Shown: positions 8,988 to 18,411, numbered from the stretch's first letter. The stretch: DNA of 64,000 nt from an uncultured Lachnospiraceae bacterium (GCA_902765725.1 CACXAT010000006.1:124001-188000); one strand, 5' to 3'. The notes: generated by a model from the letters alone, not told the origin. Made by a program: numbers and translations.

Positions 8988-9016
8988 AGTATAGATATCT
9001 TTCGGCGCTTTGTCAA
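8988..9016 (-). promoter_or_regulatory. SigA-type promoter for the SleB-type hydrolase
   Basis: Minus strand TTGACA, 17 bp, TATACT, close to consensus. It shows that the gene starts at 8963 rather than at the longer open frame's 9038. Confidence 0.85.
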
Positions 9017-9108
9017 TATTTTTGTAACAATTTTGCAATATATACGTAATATTGTGGTCTTTTTACAGCATTTCTACAAGATATGGTGAAGGTTGAGAGG
9101 AAGACGAA

Positions 9109-9140
9109 ACCGGCCTTGCCCGCCAGGGGGCAAGACCGGT
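9109..9140 (-). terminator. Terminator after leuA
   Basis: A strong hairpin with 13-base arms (accggccttgccc / gggcaagaccggt, one mismatch) lies 17 bp after the leuA stop. On the minus strand the T-run is weak (TTTCGTCTTCC). Confidence 0.75.
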
Positions 9141-9156
9141 CCAGGTCTGCAATGAT

Positions 9157-10830
9157 TTATTTGATTCCTGCGGCTGCAGCCGCGTTATTGACAGCTGTGA
9201 GAAGCGCGTCGATGGAAGCACGGATGATATCGACGTCGACTCCCGCGCCCCAGTAGAGCTGACCGTCCGCGGGCCTGATGCCGACATAGGCGATCGCGCG
9301 CGAAGAGGAAGACATCTCCAGCGCATGCTCTTCGTATACTTCAAGCACATAGTCGAAGTTGTAGTGCTTCTTGAGGGCCTTTGATACAGCGTCCAGACGT
9401 CCGTTTCCATTCGCCATGACCTCTGAGGACTGGCCTTTGTACTGGGTCGTGACATAAGCGACAATTCCGTTTCTCTGGCGGAAATGAACTTCCGAGATGC
9501 TGAACGGACGGTTGACGTTTTCGTACTTGTCGATGAACAGATCGAAGATCTGCTCCGGCGTGAGCTCCTTGTGGGCATGATCGGATTCCGACTTGACCAT
9601 GTAGCTGAAGCTCTCGCGCATCTTCTTCGGAAGCCTGAGGCCGAAGTTGTGCTCCAGGATGAAGCCGACGCCGCCCTTGCCGGACTGGCTGTTGATGCGG
9701 ATGACGTCCGCGTCATAGCTGCGTCCGATATCCGTGGGATCGATCGGAATATAGGGAACAGTCCACTTGATGTCATCATGGCCCGCCCGGTACGCCATGC
9801 CCTTGGCGATGGCATCCTGGTGAGAACCTGAGAATGCCGCGAATACCAGTGCTCCGCCATAGGGCGTTCTCGGGTTGACATCCATTCCGGTGTACTCTTC
9901 GTACTTGTCAACGATCTCAAGCATATGGTCAAAGTGCAGCTGCGGATCCACACCCTGGCTGTACATATTCAGCGCCAGTGTTACCACGTCGACGTTTCCG
10001 GTACGCTCCCCGTTTCCGAAGATCGTTCCCTCGATACGGTCGGCGCCTGCCAGAAGTCCCATCTCCGCGTCGGCAACTCCAGTCCCGCGGTCATTGTGCG
10101 GGTGCAGCGACAGCACCACGTTCTCACGGTATTTAAGGTTGTCAGAGATGTATTCGATCTGATTGGCATATACATGAGGCATGGACAGCTGAACCGTGGA
10201 GGGAAGGTTGATGATCGCCTTCCTGTCAGCGGTCGGCTGCCAGACGTCCAGCACCGCGTTGCATACTTCAAGCGCATACTCCGGCTCTGTGCCGGTGAAG
10301 GACTCCGGACTGTACTCGAAACGGTACTTCTGCCCGGCTTCCTCGGTCAGCTGCTTCAGAAGCTGCGCTCCCTCGATGGCAATCTGCTTGATCTCTTCTT
10401 TTGATTTCTTGAAGACCTGCTCTCTCTGCGCCAGGGAAGTGGAGTTATATACATGAACGATCGCATTGCTGCAACCCTCGAGCGCTTCGAAGGTCCTGCG
10501 GATGATATGCTCTCTCGCCTGTGTCAGCACCTGAAGGGTTACGTCCTCAGGAACCAGATCGCGTTCGATCAGGGCGCGCAGGAATTCGAATTCGGTCTCG
10601 GATGCCGCAGGGAATCCTACCTCGATCTCTTTAAATCCAATCTTCACCAGAAGCTCAAAAAACTTAAGCTTTGTTTCCAGATCCATCGGAACGACCAGTG
10701 CCTGGTTGCCATCGCGAAGATCCACGGAACACCACACAGGCGCCTTCTGGACAGAATCCTTCTGTGCCCATTTCAGGCCTGTTTCAGGCGGATTGAAAAA
10801 CTGCTTTTTATATTTGGTATGATTCATCAT
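9157..10830 (-). CDS. leuA: 2-isopropylmalate synthase, long LeuA form
   Basis: Condenses acetyl-CoA with 2-oxoisovalerate, the first committed step of leucine synthesis. The protein is 557 residues, the length of the LeuA2-type enzymes. The HMGL-like barrel holds SVDLRDGNQAL (metal-binding Asp), the HPHNDRGTG metal-binding His pair and GNGERTGNVD. The C-terminal dimer/regulatory domain (about 430-557), where leucine feedback usually acts, ends with a run of alanines. It is a single-gene unit with its own promoter at 10875-10903, a leader of roughly 38 nt and its own terminator. The other leu genes are not in the window. Confidence 0.96.
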   Translation of the reverse strand: MMNHTKYKKQFFNPPETGLKWAQKDSVQKAPVWCSVDLRDGNQALVVPMDLETKLKFFELLVKIGFKEIEVGFPAASETEFEFLRALIERDLVPEDVTLQVLTQAREHIIRRTFEALEGCSNAIVHVYNSTSLAQREQVFKKSKEEIKQIAIEGAQLLKQLTEEAGQKYRFEYSPESFTGTEPEYALEVCNAVLDVWQPTADRKAIINLPSTVQLSMPHVYANQIEYISDNLKYRENVVLSLHPHNDRGTGVADAEMGLLAGADRIEGTIFGNGERTGNVDVVTLALNMYSQGVDPQLHFDHMLEIVDKYEEYTGMDVNPRTPYGGALVFAAFSGSHQDAIAKGMAYRAGHDDIKWTVPYIPIDPTDIGRSYDADVIRINSQSGKGGVGFILEHNFGLRLPKKMRESFSYMVKSESDHAHKELTPEQIFDLFIDKYENVNRPFSISEVHFRQRNGIVAYVTTQYKGQSSEVMANGNGRLDAVSKALKKHYNFDYVLEVYEEHALEMSSSSRAIAYVGIRPADGQLYWGAGVDVDIIRASIDALLTAVNNAAAAAGIK

Positions 10831-10874
10831 ATTTACGGCTCCTTCTATAACGCTCCGTACTGTCAGACACAGAG

Positions 10875-10903
10875 ATTATCCCCAGTATGGCGCGGAATGT
10901 CAA
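10875..10903 (-). promoter_or_regulatory. SigA-type promoter for leuA
   Basis: Minus strand TTGACA, 17 bp, GATAAT, about 45 bp upstream of the leuA ATG. The short leader leaves no room for a T-box or a leader-peptide attenuator. Just upstream, a small hairpin (gatacc/ggtatc, 10913-10929) overlaps the hisIE stop codon. Confidence 0.8.
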
Positions 10904-10927
10904 TCCTTTTGCGATACCTTCAGGGTA

Positions 10928-12268
10928 TCACTCGCGGTTTGCCAGTTCCTGGGCAATATCGTCCCAGGTAATGTCTCTTGCTGCCATAAGCACCATCATA
11001 TGATACAGGAAATCCGCCATCTCGTATTTGATCTCTTCAGGGTTCGGATTCTTGGCGGCGATCACGATCTCCGTCGCCTCCTCTCCGCATTTTTTCAGGA
11101 TCTTGTCTATTCCCTTGTCAAAGAGATAATTGGTGTAGGATCCTTCCTTGGGATGCGCCTTCCGGTCCTCTATGGTACCGTACACATCCTCAAATACCTT
11201 CATGGGATTTCTCTGAGGCGTATCCTTCTTCAGGACCGACCGGTAGAAGCAGCTGCGGTTACCAGTGTGGCACGCGGCACCGATCTGGGAGATCCTTGCC
11301 AGGAGTGTGTCATTGTCACAGTCCACTCTCATTTCCTTCAGATACTGGAAATGTCCCGACGTCAGTCCCTTCAGCCACAGCTCGCCCCGGGATCTGGACC
11401 AGTAGGTCATCCTGCCTGTCCGCACGGTATTCTCAAAGGCCTCACGGTTCATGTAGGCGACCATCAGCACTTCTTCATTGCGGTAATCCTGGACCACGAC
11501 CGGCACAAGGCCGCTGCTGTCCTTCTTGAGATCGTCCCAGCTGACGGAGCAGGAATATGTATTCATATCCACTCCGAGCTCCTTCAGACAGACCTTATAC
11601 TCCATCAGATCCGCTTCCGTATCCTGTGTCATCCGGCCGCCGATGCCTGCTGCCAGATCCTCTCTCAGGAGACTGGCGCAGGTCTGCGCATCCGGGCATT
11701 CCTCCGTCAGCCACAGCACAGTCTCCAGACTTCCTGCGCCCTGGTCAGACAGTTCCCGAAGCCGGTCATTGAAGCCTCGAAGCTCCGCACTCTGTACACT
11801 GTCCGCAAGCAGGATGACACAGTCCGCATACGCAGCGACCAGGCCAAGCTGCTCCTTCGACAGCTCAGGATCCTTTCCGGGGGCCATACACACCGCGATC
11901 TTCTCCCTGCCAAAGCGCTCGGACACTTCCCTGAGCATCTCCAGATTGGAGGGCTTCGAAGCGTTCAGTACCGCCTTCCTGCAGCCTGCGTACAGGATCT
12001 TCTTGACATCCTCGACACGCTTCACATTGCCAGCGCCCCACATGGGGATATCCGTGATCCTGGCCATCCTGCGCATCAGAGTCAGGGAATCGTCATGCTC
12101 CTCATCTCCCTCAGACTGGTCAAAGACCAGCAGGACATCCGCGCCGCGGTCAGAATACAGCTGCGCCAGCAGGGCCGCATCGCCGGAGGCGTATTCACTG
12201 CTGTCTGTAAGTGACGAAACTGCCCTCCCTCTGTTCAGAAAGACGGCAGATACAAGCTTTTTCTCCAT
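10928..12268 (-). CDS. hisIE: HisIE with an extra N-terminal HisF/HisA-like domain
   Basis: A 446-residue protein for steps two and three of histidine synthesis. HisI (about 238-345; phosphoribosyl-AMP cyclohydrolase) has the zinc/metal motif [13 protein letters not shown] and [10 protein letters not shown]. HisE (about 350-446; phosphoribosyl-ATP diphosphatase) has [14 protein letters not shown]. Ahead of these sit about 235 residues that look like a HisF/HisA barrel ([38 protein letters not shown]), but the position of the first catalytic Asp reads AVFLN and the second region reads VCMAPG, so the barrel seems inactive. The ATG at 12268 has AGGAAGG 6 nt upstream and is preferred over a TTG two codons earlier. 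It is the last gene of the his operon. Confidence 0.93.
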   Translation of the reverse strand: MEKKLVSAVFLNRGRAVSSLTDSSEYASGDAALLAQLYSDRGADVLLVFDQSEGDEEHDDSLTLMRRMARITDIPMWGAGNVKRVEDVKKILYAGCRKAVLNASKPSNLEMLREVSERFGREKIAVCMAPGKDPELSKEQLGLVAAYADCVILLADSVQSAELRGFNDRLRELSDQGAGSLETVLWLTEECPDAQTCASLLREDLAAGIGGRMTQDTEADLMEYKVCLKELGVDMNTYSCSVSWDDLKKDSSGLVPVVVQDYRNEEVLMVAYMNREAFENTVRTGRMTYWSRSRGELWLKGLTSGHFQYLKEMRVDCDNDTLLARISQIGAACHTGNRSCFYRSVLKKDTPQRNPMKVFEDVYGTIEDRKAHPKEGSYTNYLFDKGIDKILKKCGEEATEIVIAAKNPNPEEIKYEMADFLYHMMVLMAARDITWDDIAQELANRE

Positions 12269-12282
12269 AATCAACCTTCCTG

Positions 12283-12870
12283 TCAGATACTTCCCTTGGT
12301 GGAGAGTACATCCGTGATGCGGGGATCGCAGGCCACCGCCATATCCAGTGCCTTGCCGAAGGCCTTGAACATCGCCTCACACATATGATGGTCATTGCCG
12401 GGCGTGATCACCTTCAGGTGCAGGTTCATCATGGCGCTGTAGCTGACGGCATAGAAGAATTCCTTCACCATCTGAGTGGACATCTCCCCCATCTTCTCTC
12501 CCTGGAACTGTGCGTCCCAGGAAAAATAAGGCCTTCCGCACAGGTCGACGGCACACAGGACCAGGGCCTCATCCATGGGAAGAATGCGGCTTCCGTACCG
12601 CGCGATCCCCTTCTTGCTGCCAAGGGCTCTTGCGATCGCCTGTCCCAGCACGATCCCGGTATCCTCGATGGTATGGTGGTCATCCACCTGCAGATCTCCG
12701 TCCACCTTGACTGTCAGGTCGAAGAAACCATGTCTTGCGAATCCGTCCAGCATGTGGTCGAAAAACCCGATGCCGGTATCGATCTGTGTATTGCCCGAGC
12801 CGTCCAGATTGATCGAAAGCTCAATGCTGGTCTCGGATGTATACCGCTCAACTTCTCCTATCCTTGCCAT
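12283..12870 (-). CDS. hisB: Imidazoleglycerol-phosphate dehydratase
   Basis: Removes water from imidazole glycerol phosphate, the sixth step of histidine synthesis. At 195 residues it is the monofunctional form. The two manganese-binding motifs are clear: [11 protein letters not shown] in the first half and [13 protein letters not shown] in the second. It is 14 nt ahead of hisIE and 72 nt after hisD, with three 13 bp direct repeats in that gap. Confidence 0.97.
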   Translation of the reverse strand: MARIGEVERYTSETSIELSINLDGSGNTQIDTGIGFFDHMLDGFARHGFFDLTVKVDGDLQVDDHHTIEDTGIVLGQAIARALGSKKGIARYGSRILPMDEALVLCAVDLCGRPYFSWDAQFQGEKMGEMSTQMVKEFFYAVSYSAMMNLHLKVITPGNDHHMCEAMFKAFGKALDMAVACDPRITDVLSTKGSI

Positions 12871-12886
12871 AGATCACACCTCCGGG

Positions 12887-12925
12887 GGCAGTTCACCGCG
12901 GCAATTTACCGCGGCAGTTCACCGC
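12887..12925. repeat. Three 13 bp direct repeats between hisD and hisB
   Basis: Three consecutive copies of ggcagttcaccgc or ggcaatttaccgc (12887-12899, 12900-12912, 12913-12925). The second copy differs at two positions. They lie in the transcribed gap of the his operon, just upstream of the hisB ribosome site. Confidence 0.8.
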
Positions 12926-12942
12926 ATCTCATTTTCCGGGCA

Positions 12943-14229
12943 TCATTCAAATCTCACTGCAACAGAATTGGCATGGGCCGTCAGCTCCTCCGCCTTCGCG
13001 AAGGTCTCGATATCTGTATGCACCGCCCTCAGGGCCTCTTCTGAATAATACACGATACTTGACTTCTTGACAAAATCATCCACCGACAGCGGACTGAAGA
13101 ATCTTGCGGTCCCGTTGGTCGGAAGGATATGGTTGGGTCCTGCGAAATAATCTCCGAGAGGCTCGCTGGAATAGGGCCCCAGGAAGATCGCGCCCGCATT
13201 GTGCACTCTGGTCATCGCGTCAAAAGGGTTGGCCGTCACGATCTCCAGATGCTCCGGAGCGATCTGATCGACCGTCATGATCCCTTCCTCCAGCGAATCC
13301 ACCAGGAGGATATAGCCATAATTGTCCAGGGACTTCCGAATGATCTCTGTCCTGGAGAGTACCTTCAGGAAGCCATTCACTTCCTCCTCGACCTCGCGGG
13401 CCAGCTTCTGGGAAGTCGTGACCAGGATCGCGGAGGCCAGCTCATCATGCTCTGCCTGGCTCAGCAGATCCGCGGCCACATAGCGCGCGTTGGCTGTCTC
13501 GTCGGCAAGGACAGTGATCTCACTGGGTCCGGCGATGGAATCGATTCCCACGAACCCGTAGACTGCCTTCTTCGCAAGGGCCACAAAGATGTTGCCCGGG
13601 CCTACGATCTTGTCCACCTTGGGGATGGTCCGGGTGCCGTGGGCAAGCGCCGCGATCGCCTGAGCCCCGCCGACCTTAAAGATCTGGTCAACTCCTGCCT
13701 CGTGAGCAGCGACCAGCGTATTGGGGCTCACCTTGCCGTCCCTGCAGGGGGTCGTCATGATGATCTGCGATACGCCGGCCACCTTAGCCGGCATGACATT
13801 CATCAGGACCGAGGACGGATAGACCGCCTTTCCTCCCGGAACATAGACGCCCGCCCTCTGCAGCGGAGTGATCTTCTGTCCCAGCATGATCCCGTTTTCC
13901 TGTGAATCAAACCAGGAGGAGCGCCTCTGCTTCTCATGGTAGCTCCTGATATTGACAAGAGCCTTCCGGATCACGTCAAGAAGAGCCGGATCCACTTCCC
14001 TGTATGCCTCCTCGATCTCCTGCTCCGTAACCTGTACCGTCTCCGGCGTAAGCTTAATATGGTCGAACTTTTCCGTGTATTCAAATAAAGCCTCGTCGCC
14101 TCTTTCCCTGACGTCATCCACGATCCGGGCGACGGTCCCTTCATATTCCCCGTACTGGTTCGGGCTTCTTCTGAGCAGTGTGCTCAGCAGGTCTTTTCTG
14201 GTTTCTTCCGTCAGCTTTACAATTCTCAT
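12943..14229 (-). CDS. hisD: Histidinol dehydrogenase
   Basis: Oxidises histidinol to histidine in two NAD-dependent steps, the last of the pathway. It is 428 residues, the usual length. Family blocks seen are YVPGGKAVYPSSVLMN, GGAQAIAALAHGT, IVGPGNIFV, AGPSEITVLAD, the zinc/catalytic LLSQAEHDE and APEHLEI with GPNHILPTNGTARF near the end. Its ATG overlaps the stop of hisG by 4 nt, so the two are translationally coupled. Confidence 0.97.
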   Translation of the reverse strand: MRIVKLTEETRKDLLSTLLRRSPNQYGEYEGTVARIVDDVRERGDEALFEYTEKFDHIKLTPETVQVTEQEIEEAYREVDPALLDVIRKALVNIRSYHEKQRRSSWFDSQENGIMLGQKITPLQRAGVYVPGGKAVYPSSVLMNVMPAKVAGVSQIIMTTPCRDGKVSPNTLVAAHEAGVDQIFKVGGAQAIAALAHGTRTIPKVDKIVGPGNIFVALAKKAVYGFVGIDSIAGPSEITVLADETANARYVAADLLSQAEHDELASAILVTTSQKLAREVEEEVNGFLKVLSRTEIIRKSLDNYGYILLVDSLEEGIMTVDQIAPEHLEIVTANPFDAMTRVHNAGAIFLGPYSSEPLGDYFAGPNHILPTNGTARFFSPLSVDDFVKKSSIVYYSEEALRAVHTDIETFAKAEELTAHANSVAVRFE

Positions 14230-14918
14230 TTGTTCAGTGCCTCATTCATGTCATTGAGCAGTTTGGTGATCCTGGCATTCTCCATCCGCATGCTTACGGG
14301 ATTGACTACGACCCTGGCAGACAGCGGACATACCTCCTCCAGCACGGTCAGGCCGTTCTCCTTCAGAGTGGAGCCGGTCTCGACGATATCCACGATCACT
14401 TCGGCCAGTCCGACGATCGGTGCCAGCTCGATGGAACCGTTCAGCTTGATGATCTCAACCGTCTGATTCTTCTGATCGTTGAAATAATCTCTGGCGATCT
14501 TCGGATACTTGGTGGCGACCCGGATCTGCTCCTGGCCGTTGAGCAGCTTCTGCGCTTCCTTCGGCCCGGCCACACACATGCGGCATCTGCCGAAGCCCAG
14601 GTCCAGCACCTCGTAGATCTTGCGGCCTTCCTCCATGATCGTATCCTCTCCGACCACTCCGATATCCGCCGCGCCGTACTCGACATAGGTCGGCACGTCA
14701 GGACCTTTGGCGAGGAAAAACTTCAGTTTCAGATCTTCATTTACAAAGATCAGTTTTCGCGTGTCCGGATCGCGCATCTCTTCACAGAAGATGCCGATCT
14801 CTTCAAGAAGGGCCATGGTCTTTCTGGCCAGTCTCCCCTTTGTCAGGGCAAATGTAAGATATCTCATATCATTTTCCAATCTGTTATCCGTGACCGCCCG
14901 TCCCTGCTCCGGATTCAT
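14226..14918 (-). CDS. hisG: ATP phosphoribosyltransferase, short form
   Basis: Catalyses the first step of histidine synthesis, joining ATP and PRPP. The family core starts at YLTFALTKGRLARKT, and the pattern GVVGEDTI, ETGSTLKENGL and NPVSMRM is typical of the short HisG, which lacks the regulatory ACT-like domain and needs HisZ. The start is uncertain. The ATG at 14918 overlaps the hisZ stop (ATGA) and has GGAGAA upstream, giving 230 residues. The ATG at 14867 would give the usual 213-residue length and also has a modest ribosome site. Confidence 0.95.
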   Translation of the reverse strand: MNPEQGRAVTDNRLENDMRYLTFALTKGRLARKTMALLEEIGIFCEEMRDPDTRKLIFVNEDLKLKFFLAKGPDVPTYVEYGAADIGVVGEDTIMEEGRKIYEVLDLGFGRCRMCVAGPKEAQKLLNGQEQIRVATKYPKIARDYFNDQKNQTVEIIKLNGSIELAPIVGLAEVIVDIVETGSTLKENGLTVLEEVCPLSARVVVNPVSMRMENARITKLLNDMNEALNK

Positions 14919-16093
14919 CCGTGTTTCTCCTGCAGATCCAGGATCTGTGCATATCCTGTCAGATCCTCCGGCAGAGTCTTTCCGTCTTTCAGGATCAGTT
15001 CGCAGCTCCTGCCCTCCTGCCGCATCGCGGCAGCCATCCGATGGGCTTCGTCGCGGCTGCTCTCTGTGTACAGGATCAGAGTCCTTCGCGTCTCGAGGGA
15101 GACACCGATCTTCTGTCTGCTGAGCGCATTCATCAGATTGCCCAGAACCACGACAAATCCGGCGGAAGGCGTCTCTTTTCCGAAATGTCCGAGCAGATTG
15201 TCATAGCGTCCGCCCTTGACCACTGCGTCTCCCGTTCCGTAGGTATATCCCCGGAATATGATCCCGGTATAGTACATATAGGTCGAGAGCATGCCGAAAT
15301 CAAAGCTCACATGCTCCTCCATGCCGAAGATCCGAAGAAGCCTCAGGACCTCCTGCAGTCTCAGAACAGATTCCTTGGCCTTGAGCCCCTGCGTCATCTC
15401 ATACGCCTTCTCCAGCATCTCCACCGATCCGTTCATGACCGGAAGGGATGTGAGGATCTTTGCGATCCGCTCATCGATGTGCCTGCTTGAGAGCAGCTTC
15501 TCGACGCCGAAGGTATTATGATTGTGGATCAGGATACGCAGATGCTCCACCGTTTCCTCATCGATCCCGGCTTCCTTCACCAGGCTCTCAAAGAAGGCCA
15601 CATGACCGATACTGATCTGAAAATCCGACAGTCCTGACGTCAGGAGCATATCTGCCGCCATGGCGATGATCTCAGCGTCCGCGTCCGCAGATCCCTCTCC
15701 GATCAGCTCCGCGCCGATCTCCGTATTCTCCTTCAGACGCCCCCGGTGCTCCTGATGATTCACGAAGGTCCTTCCAAGATAGCTCAGACGCACCGGTCTG
15801 TCAGAGTCCATGAAATAGCGTCCGGCAGCCCTGGCAATGGAAGGTGTAAAGTCCGGCCGCAGAACCAGGGTATTCCCTTCGCGGTCGAAGAACTTGTACA
15901 GCTGCGCGGAAGGGATCGTTCCCACATCACTGCCGAATACGTCAAAGTACTCAAAGGTCGGTGTCTCGATGTCCCTGTAGCCGTAGTTCTTCAGCACCGT
16001 ATGCAGCCTCTGCTCTATGATCTGCTTGCGCTCACATTCATCGCCGTAGATATCCCGGACTCCCTCGGGGGTATGAAGTAACTTCTGATTCAT
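14915..16093 (-). CDS. hisZ: ATP phosphoribosyltransferase regulatory subunit
   Basis: A 392-residue paralogue of histidyl-tRNA synthetase that forms a complex with short HisG and passes on histidine feedback. It has the class II synthetase core: TPEGVRDIYG, the motif-2-like LRPDFTPSIAR, RLSYLGRTFVNH and, late, GDAVVKGGRYDNLL. It lacks a separate anticodon-binding domain of normal kind. It is the first gene of the his operon and is preceded by a strong promoter at 16159-16187. hisC, hisH, hisA and hisF are not in the window. Confidence 0.95.
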   Translation of the reverse strand: MNQKLLHTPEGVRDIYGDECERKQIIEQRLHTVLKNYGYRDIETPTFEYFDVFGSDVGTIPSAQLYKFFDREGNTLVLRPDFTPSIARAAGRYFMDSDRPVRLSYLGRTFVNHQEHRGRLKENTEIGAELIGEGSADADAEIIAMAADMLLTSGLSDFQISIGHVAFFESLVKEAGIDEETVEHLRILIHNHNTFGVEKLLSSRHIDERIAKILTSLPVMNGSVEMLEKAYEMTQGLKAKESVLRLQEVLRLLRIFGMEEHVSFDFGMLSTYMYYTGIIFRGYTYGTGDAVVKGGRYDNLLGHFGKETPSAGFVVVLGNLMNALSRQKIGVSLETRRTLILYTESSRDEAHRMAAAMRQEGRSCELILKDGKTLPEDLTGYAQILDLQEKHG

Positions 16094-16158
16094 TTCAAAC
16101 TCCGTCCCGTAAAACTGTAATTTAATACGGTAAAGTGATAACTTGCTAAACTTATGCT

Positions 16159-16187
16159 ATATTATCCAAATCCCTCTGTCCTGTCAA
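16159..16187 (-). promoter_or_regulatory. SigA-type promoter of the his operon
   Basis: Minus strand TTGACA, 17 bp, TAATAT. The -35 begins 5 bp after the recU stop codon. The leader to hisZ is about 60 nt and holds only a 5 bp hairpin (CCGTA/TACGG), so no T-box is visible. Confidence 0.85.
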
Positions 16188-16191
16188 CCGC

Positions 16192-16740
16192 TCAGTCATC
16201 CGCCCAGCTGTGCTGAGCAAGGTCTGTCTGAAGGGCATCCAGATAAGGCAGAAGGATCCCGTGCCGGTTCGGCCAGATCCGGTAATCGGTATCGATCTCT
16301 TCAAAGGGAACGGACTTGCGCCCTCCCTCCTGCGCCCGGCTCCAGGCTCTGTCCAGATCCCTGAAGGGCATATAGTAAAATTCATCCCTGGATGAATAAA
16401 ACAGCAGCAGAAAGGCGATCCCATTCTGCTCTTCAAAGTGCCTCATGAACTCCACCTGGTGCTCATGGACATTCTGCAGGCTGAAGGTGTCCGTCTTGGT
16501 CTCTTTTGCGTCGAAGCAGACCGGGATCCCCTGGACCGCCCCTATATAGTCCACCGTTGATTTGTGATCGAAATAAGCCAGCGTGATATGTCTTGACTCT
16601 CTGTCGATGTCGATGGGAGTGATCGGTGTGGGGATCTTCTGGATCAGAGCCAGCTTCTTCTCCCTGTACTGGTCATTTGTCCGGTTGATAAGATCCTCCA
16701 GGGTGCTTCCCCGAAGGCCTCTTGAATTCCATGTCGCCAT
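16192..16740 (-). CDS. recU: Holliday junction resolvase RecU
   Basis: A 182-residue structure-specific nuclease that cuts four-way DNA junctions in recombination and chromosome segregation in Firmicutes. Typical features are an N-terminal NSRGLRGSTLEDLIN, the active-site region DYIGAVQGIPVCFDAKETK (Asp and the catalytic E-x-K type pair), and HEHQVEFMRHFEEQNGIAFLL. In many Firmicutes recU sits beside a penicillin-binding protein gene; here it follows an RluA-type gene with a 1 bp gap, and the his promoter starts right after it. Confidence 0.95.
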   Translation of the reverse strand: MATWNSRGLRGSTLEDLINRTNDQYREKKLALIQKIPTPITPIDIDRESRHITLAYFDHKSTVDYIGAVQGIPVCFDAKETKTDTFSLQNVHEHQVEFMRHFEEQNGIAFLLLFYSSRDEFYYMPFRDLDRAWSRAQEGGRKSVPFEEIDTDYRIWPNRHGILLPYLDALQTDLAQHSWADD

Positions 16741-16741
16741 A

Positions 16742-17728
16742 TCAGATCAGATGCTCTCCTAGTAAGATATCCGAAAACAGCTTCGGCAGAGGGGCTGTAA
16801 ACTGCCTGCCGGACAGGTCCTGCAGCGCGCCTTCCATCCGGGGAAACACCAGTCTTCCCGAGTGAAGGAACTGCCCCTTCAGGCCGTATTCTCGGCGAAA
16901 ATAATCGTTGCGCCGGCTGCTTCCGTACTTGGGATCCCCCACCACCGGATGGCCGATGGACGCCAGATGCGCGCGGATCTGATGACTTCTTCCCGTGATC
17001 AGCTCCACCTCCAGCAGTGTCAGAGCATGACGGCTGTCCGAATCCTTCCTGTGCGCGACGGGTACATACCGGGTCCTGATCAGATGACCGTCTCCGCCCT
17101 CCTGGCTGATGGTCACCGTATTGTTCTTCTCATCCTTGGTGAGGAAGCCTTCGATCTGCGCCTCCCTGCTGAGGGTGCCGACCACAAGGGTCTGGTAATA
17201 TTTATGGACTGTCCTGTCCCTGAACAGGGCGGACAGCTCTCTGAGTCCCGCGGAGGTCTTGCCGGCAGCCACGATCCCGCTGGTATTGCGGTCCAGACGG
17301 TTGCATACGGACGGTCGGAAGACCGACAGACTCTCCTGAGTGATGGCCGAAGATTCCAGCAGATAGCCGATGACATATTCATTCAGTGACACATCCGAGG
17401 GCGCAGCCTTCTGGGTCAGCATGCCCGCCGGTTTATTGACAAGCAGGATATTCTCATCCTCATAGAGGATATCAAGCCTTGTCACAGGATACTCGCTCAC
17501 GGAGGTCTTTCCGGTGAATCTGGCAAGAGTCTCCTCCGCAAAAAACAGGCGGACCACATCTCCCGCCGCCAGTTTCTCTGTGCCGGAGGCCTTCCTGCCG
17601 TTCAGTGTGATATTCTTCTTGCGGAGCATCTTATAGATGAATCCGGAGGATGCCCCGGACAGATACCTCTGCAGTATCCGGTCCAGCCTCTGCCCATCCT
17701 CCAGTGCCGTTATGATGATCTCTTTCAA
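16742..17728 (-). CDS. RluA-family pseudouridine synthase with S4 domain
   Basis: A 328-residue enzyme that isomerises uridine to pseudouridine in rRNA or tRNA. An N-terminal S4 RNA-binding domain (about 10-65) is followed by the catalytic domain; the motif with the catalytic Asp reads VCNRLDRNTSGIV, and GRSHQIRAHLASIGHPVVGDPKYG is the later hallmark. The start is a TTG with GAGGAG 7 nt upstream. The specificity (RluC, RluD or other) cannot be read from the sequence. It sits between an unknown membrane protein gene and recU. Confidence 0.93.
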   Translation of the reverse strand: MKEIIITALEDGQRLDRILQRYLSGASSGFIYKMLRKKNITLNGRKASGTEKLAAGDVVRLFFAEETLARFTGKTSVSEYPVTRLDILYEDENILLVNKPAGMLTQKAAPSDVSLNEYVIGYLLESSAITQESLSVFRPSVCNRLDRNTSGIVAAGKTSAGLRELSALFRDRTVHKYYQTLVVGTLSREAQIEGFLTKDEKNNTVTISQEGGDGHLIRTRYVPVAHRKDSDSRHALTLLEVELITGRSHQIRAHLASIGHPVVGDPKYGSSRRNDYFRREYGLKGQFLHSGRLVFPRMEGALQDLSGRQFTAPLPKLFSDILLGEHLI

Positions 17729-17742
17729 TACAATCTCCTCTG

Positions 17743-18381
17743 TCAGATCGAGATAGCCTTGATAACGCGAAGCACTGCCTCGTCCCTGGTCTCGCCCTGA
17801 TGCTGTTCATCCGGTACGTACCGAAGGCCCTCCCTGTATCTGTCCGGATCAGAAGCCAGCTGGGTGATGCGCTCCGTGTACTGATCAAACCTTCTGAAGA
17901 TCTTAAGGGCCGGATTGCCCAGGCCGTTGCCATGGATGATCTTGCGGATATGGGTCTCCATGAACTCGAATCTTCCCTTCTCCGCGCTTGAATAGATCGC
18001 GATGCTGTTCCCGCAGACCACGACCGCGTCCAGGGACAGCCTTCCCTCATAGGCGGTAACACACAGCTCGTATCCGTGGGTCAGATCGCCCGCGATCTGT
18101 TCCGTCACCTCATACACCTTCCTGTCCACAGGCTTCTGCAGCAGGATCATAATCATGGAGGTCGCCCATTTCGCGGCAGGCAGCACGCCCAGGATCGCGA
18201 CCAGAGTCAGCAGGTTTTTCCTGGACCCGGTCATGATCAGACCCGTAAAAAAGATCATAAGACAGATGCCGAACAGCAGCGCGACGATGGCGATCCTGCG
18301 CTTCTTCTCATAGGAATAATAACCGTAGTCCCCCTTGACAGGGTGCTTCTTCTTTTTATTGCCCGCACCGGATATACTCAA
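17743..18381 (-). CDS. Membrane protein of unknown function
   Basis: A 212-residue protein with a basic, Lys-rich N-terminus (GNKKKKHPVKGDYGYY), two membrane helices at about 30-50 and 56-77, and a soluble C-terminal domain of about 130 residues containing VVVCGNSIAIYSS and ETHIRKIIHGNG. I do not recognise the family; no catalytic pattern is visible. The TTG start has GAGGG 8 nt upstream. It is part of the run HAD phosphatase - this gene - RluA-like - recU with gaps of 30 and 14 bp, so it is likely co-transcribed with RNA-modification and recombination genes. Confidence 0.75.
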   Translation of the reverse strand: MSISGAGNKKKKHPVKGDYGYYSYEKKRRIAIVALLFGICLMIFFTGLIMTGSRKNLLTLVAILGVLPAAKWATSMIMILLQKPVDRKVYEVTEQIAGDLTHGYELCVTAYEGRLSLDAVVVCGNSIAIYSSAEKGRFEFMETHIRKIIHGNGLGNPALKIFRRFDQYTERITQLASDPDRYREGLRYVPDEQHQGETRDEAVLRVIKAISI

Positions 18382-18411
18382 TGCTTTGTCCCTCTTTTCT
18401 GTTCTTACATC

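Noticed and set aside
9063..9953. Open frame of 296 codons on the minus strand
   Set aside because: Out of frame within leuA, and made almost only of Ser, Arg and Thr.
16094..16191. T-box or other amino-acid riboswitch ahead of the his operon
   Set aside because: The leader from the promoter to hisZ is only about 60 nt and lacks the T-box consensus; the leaders of thrC and leuA are shorter still.
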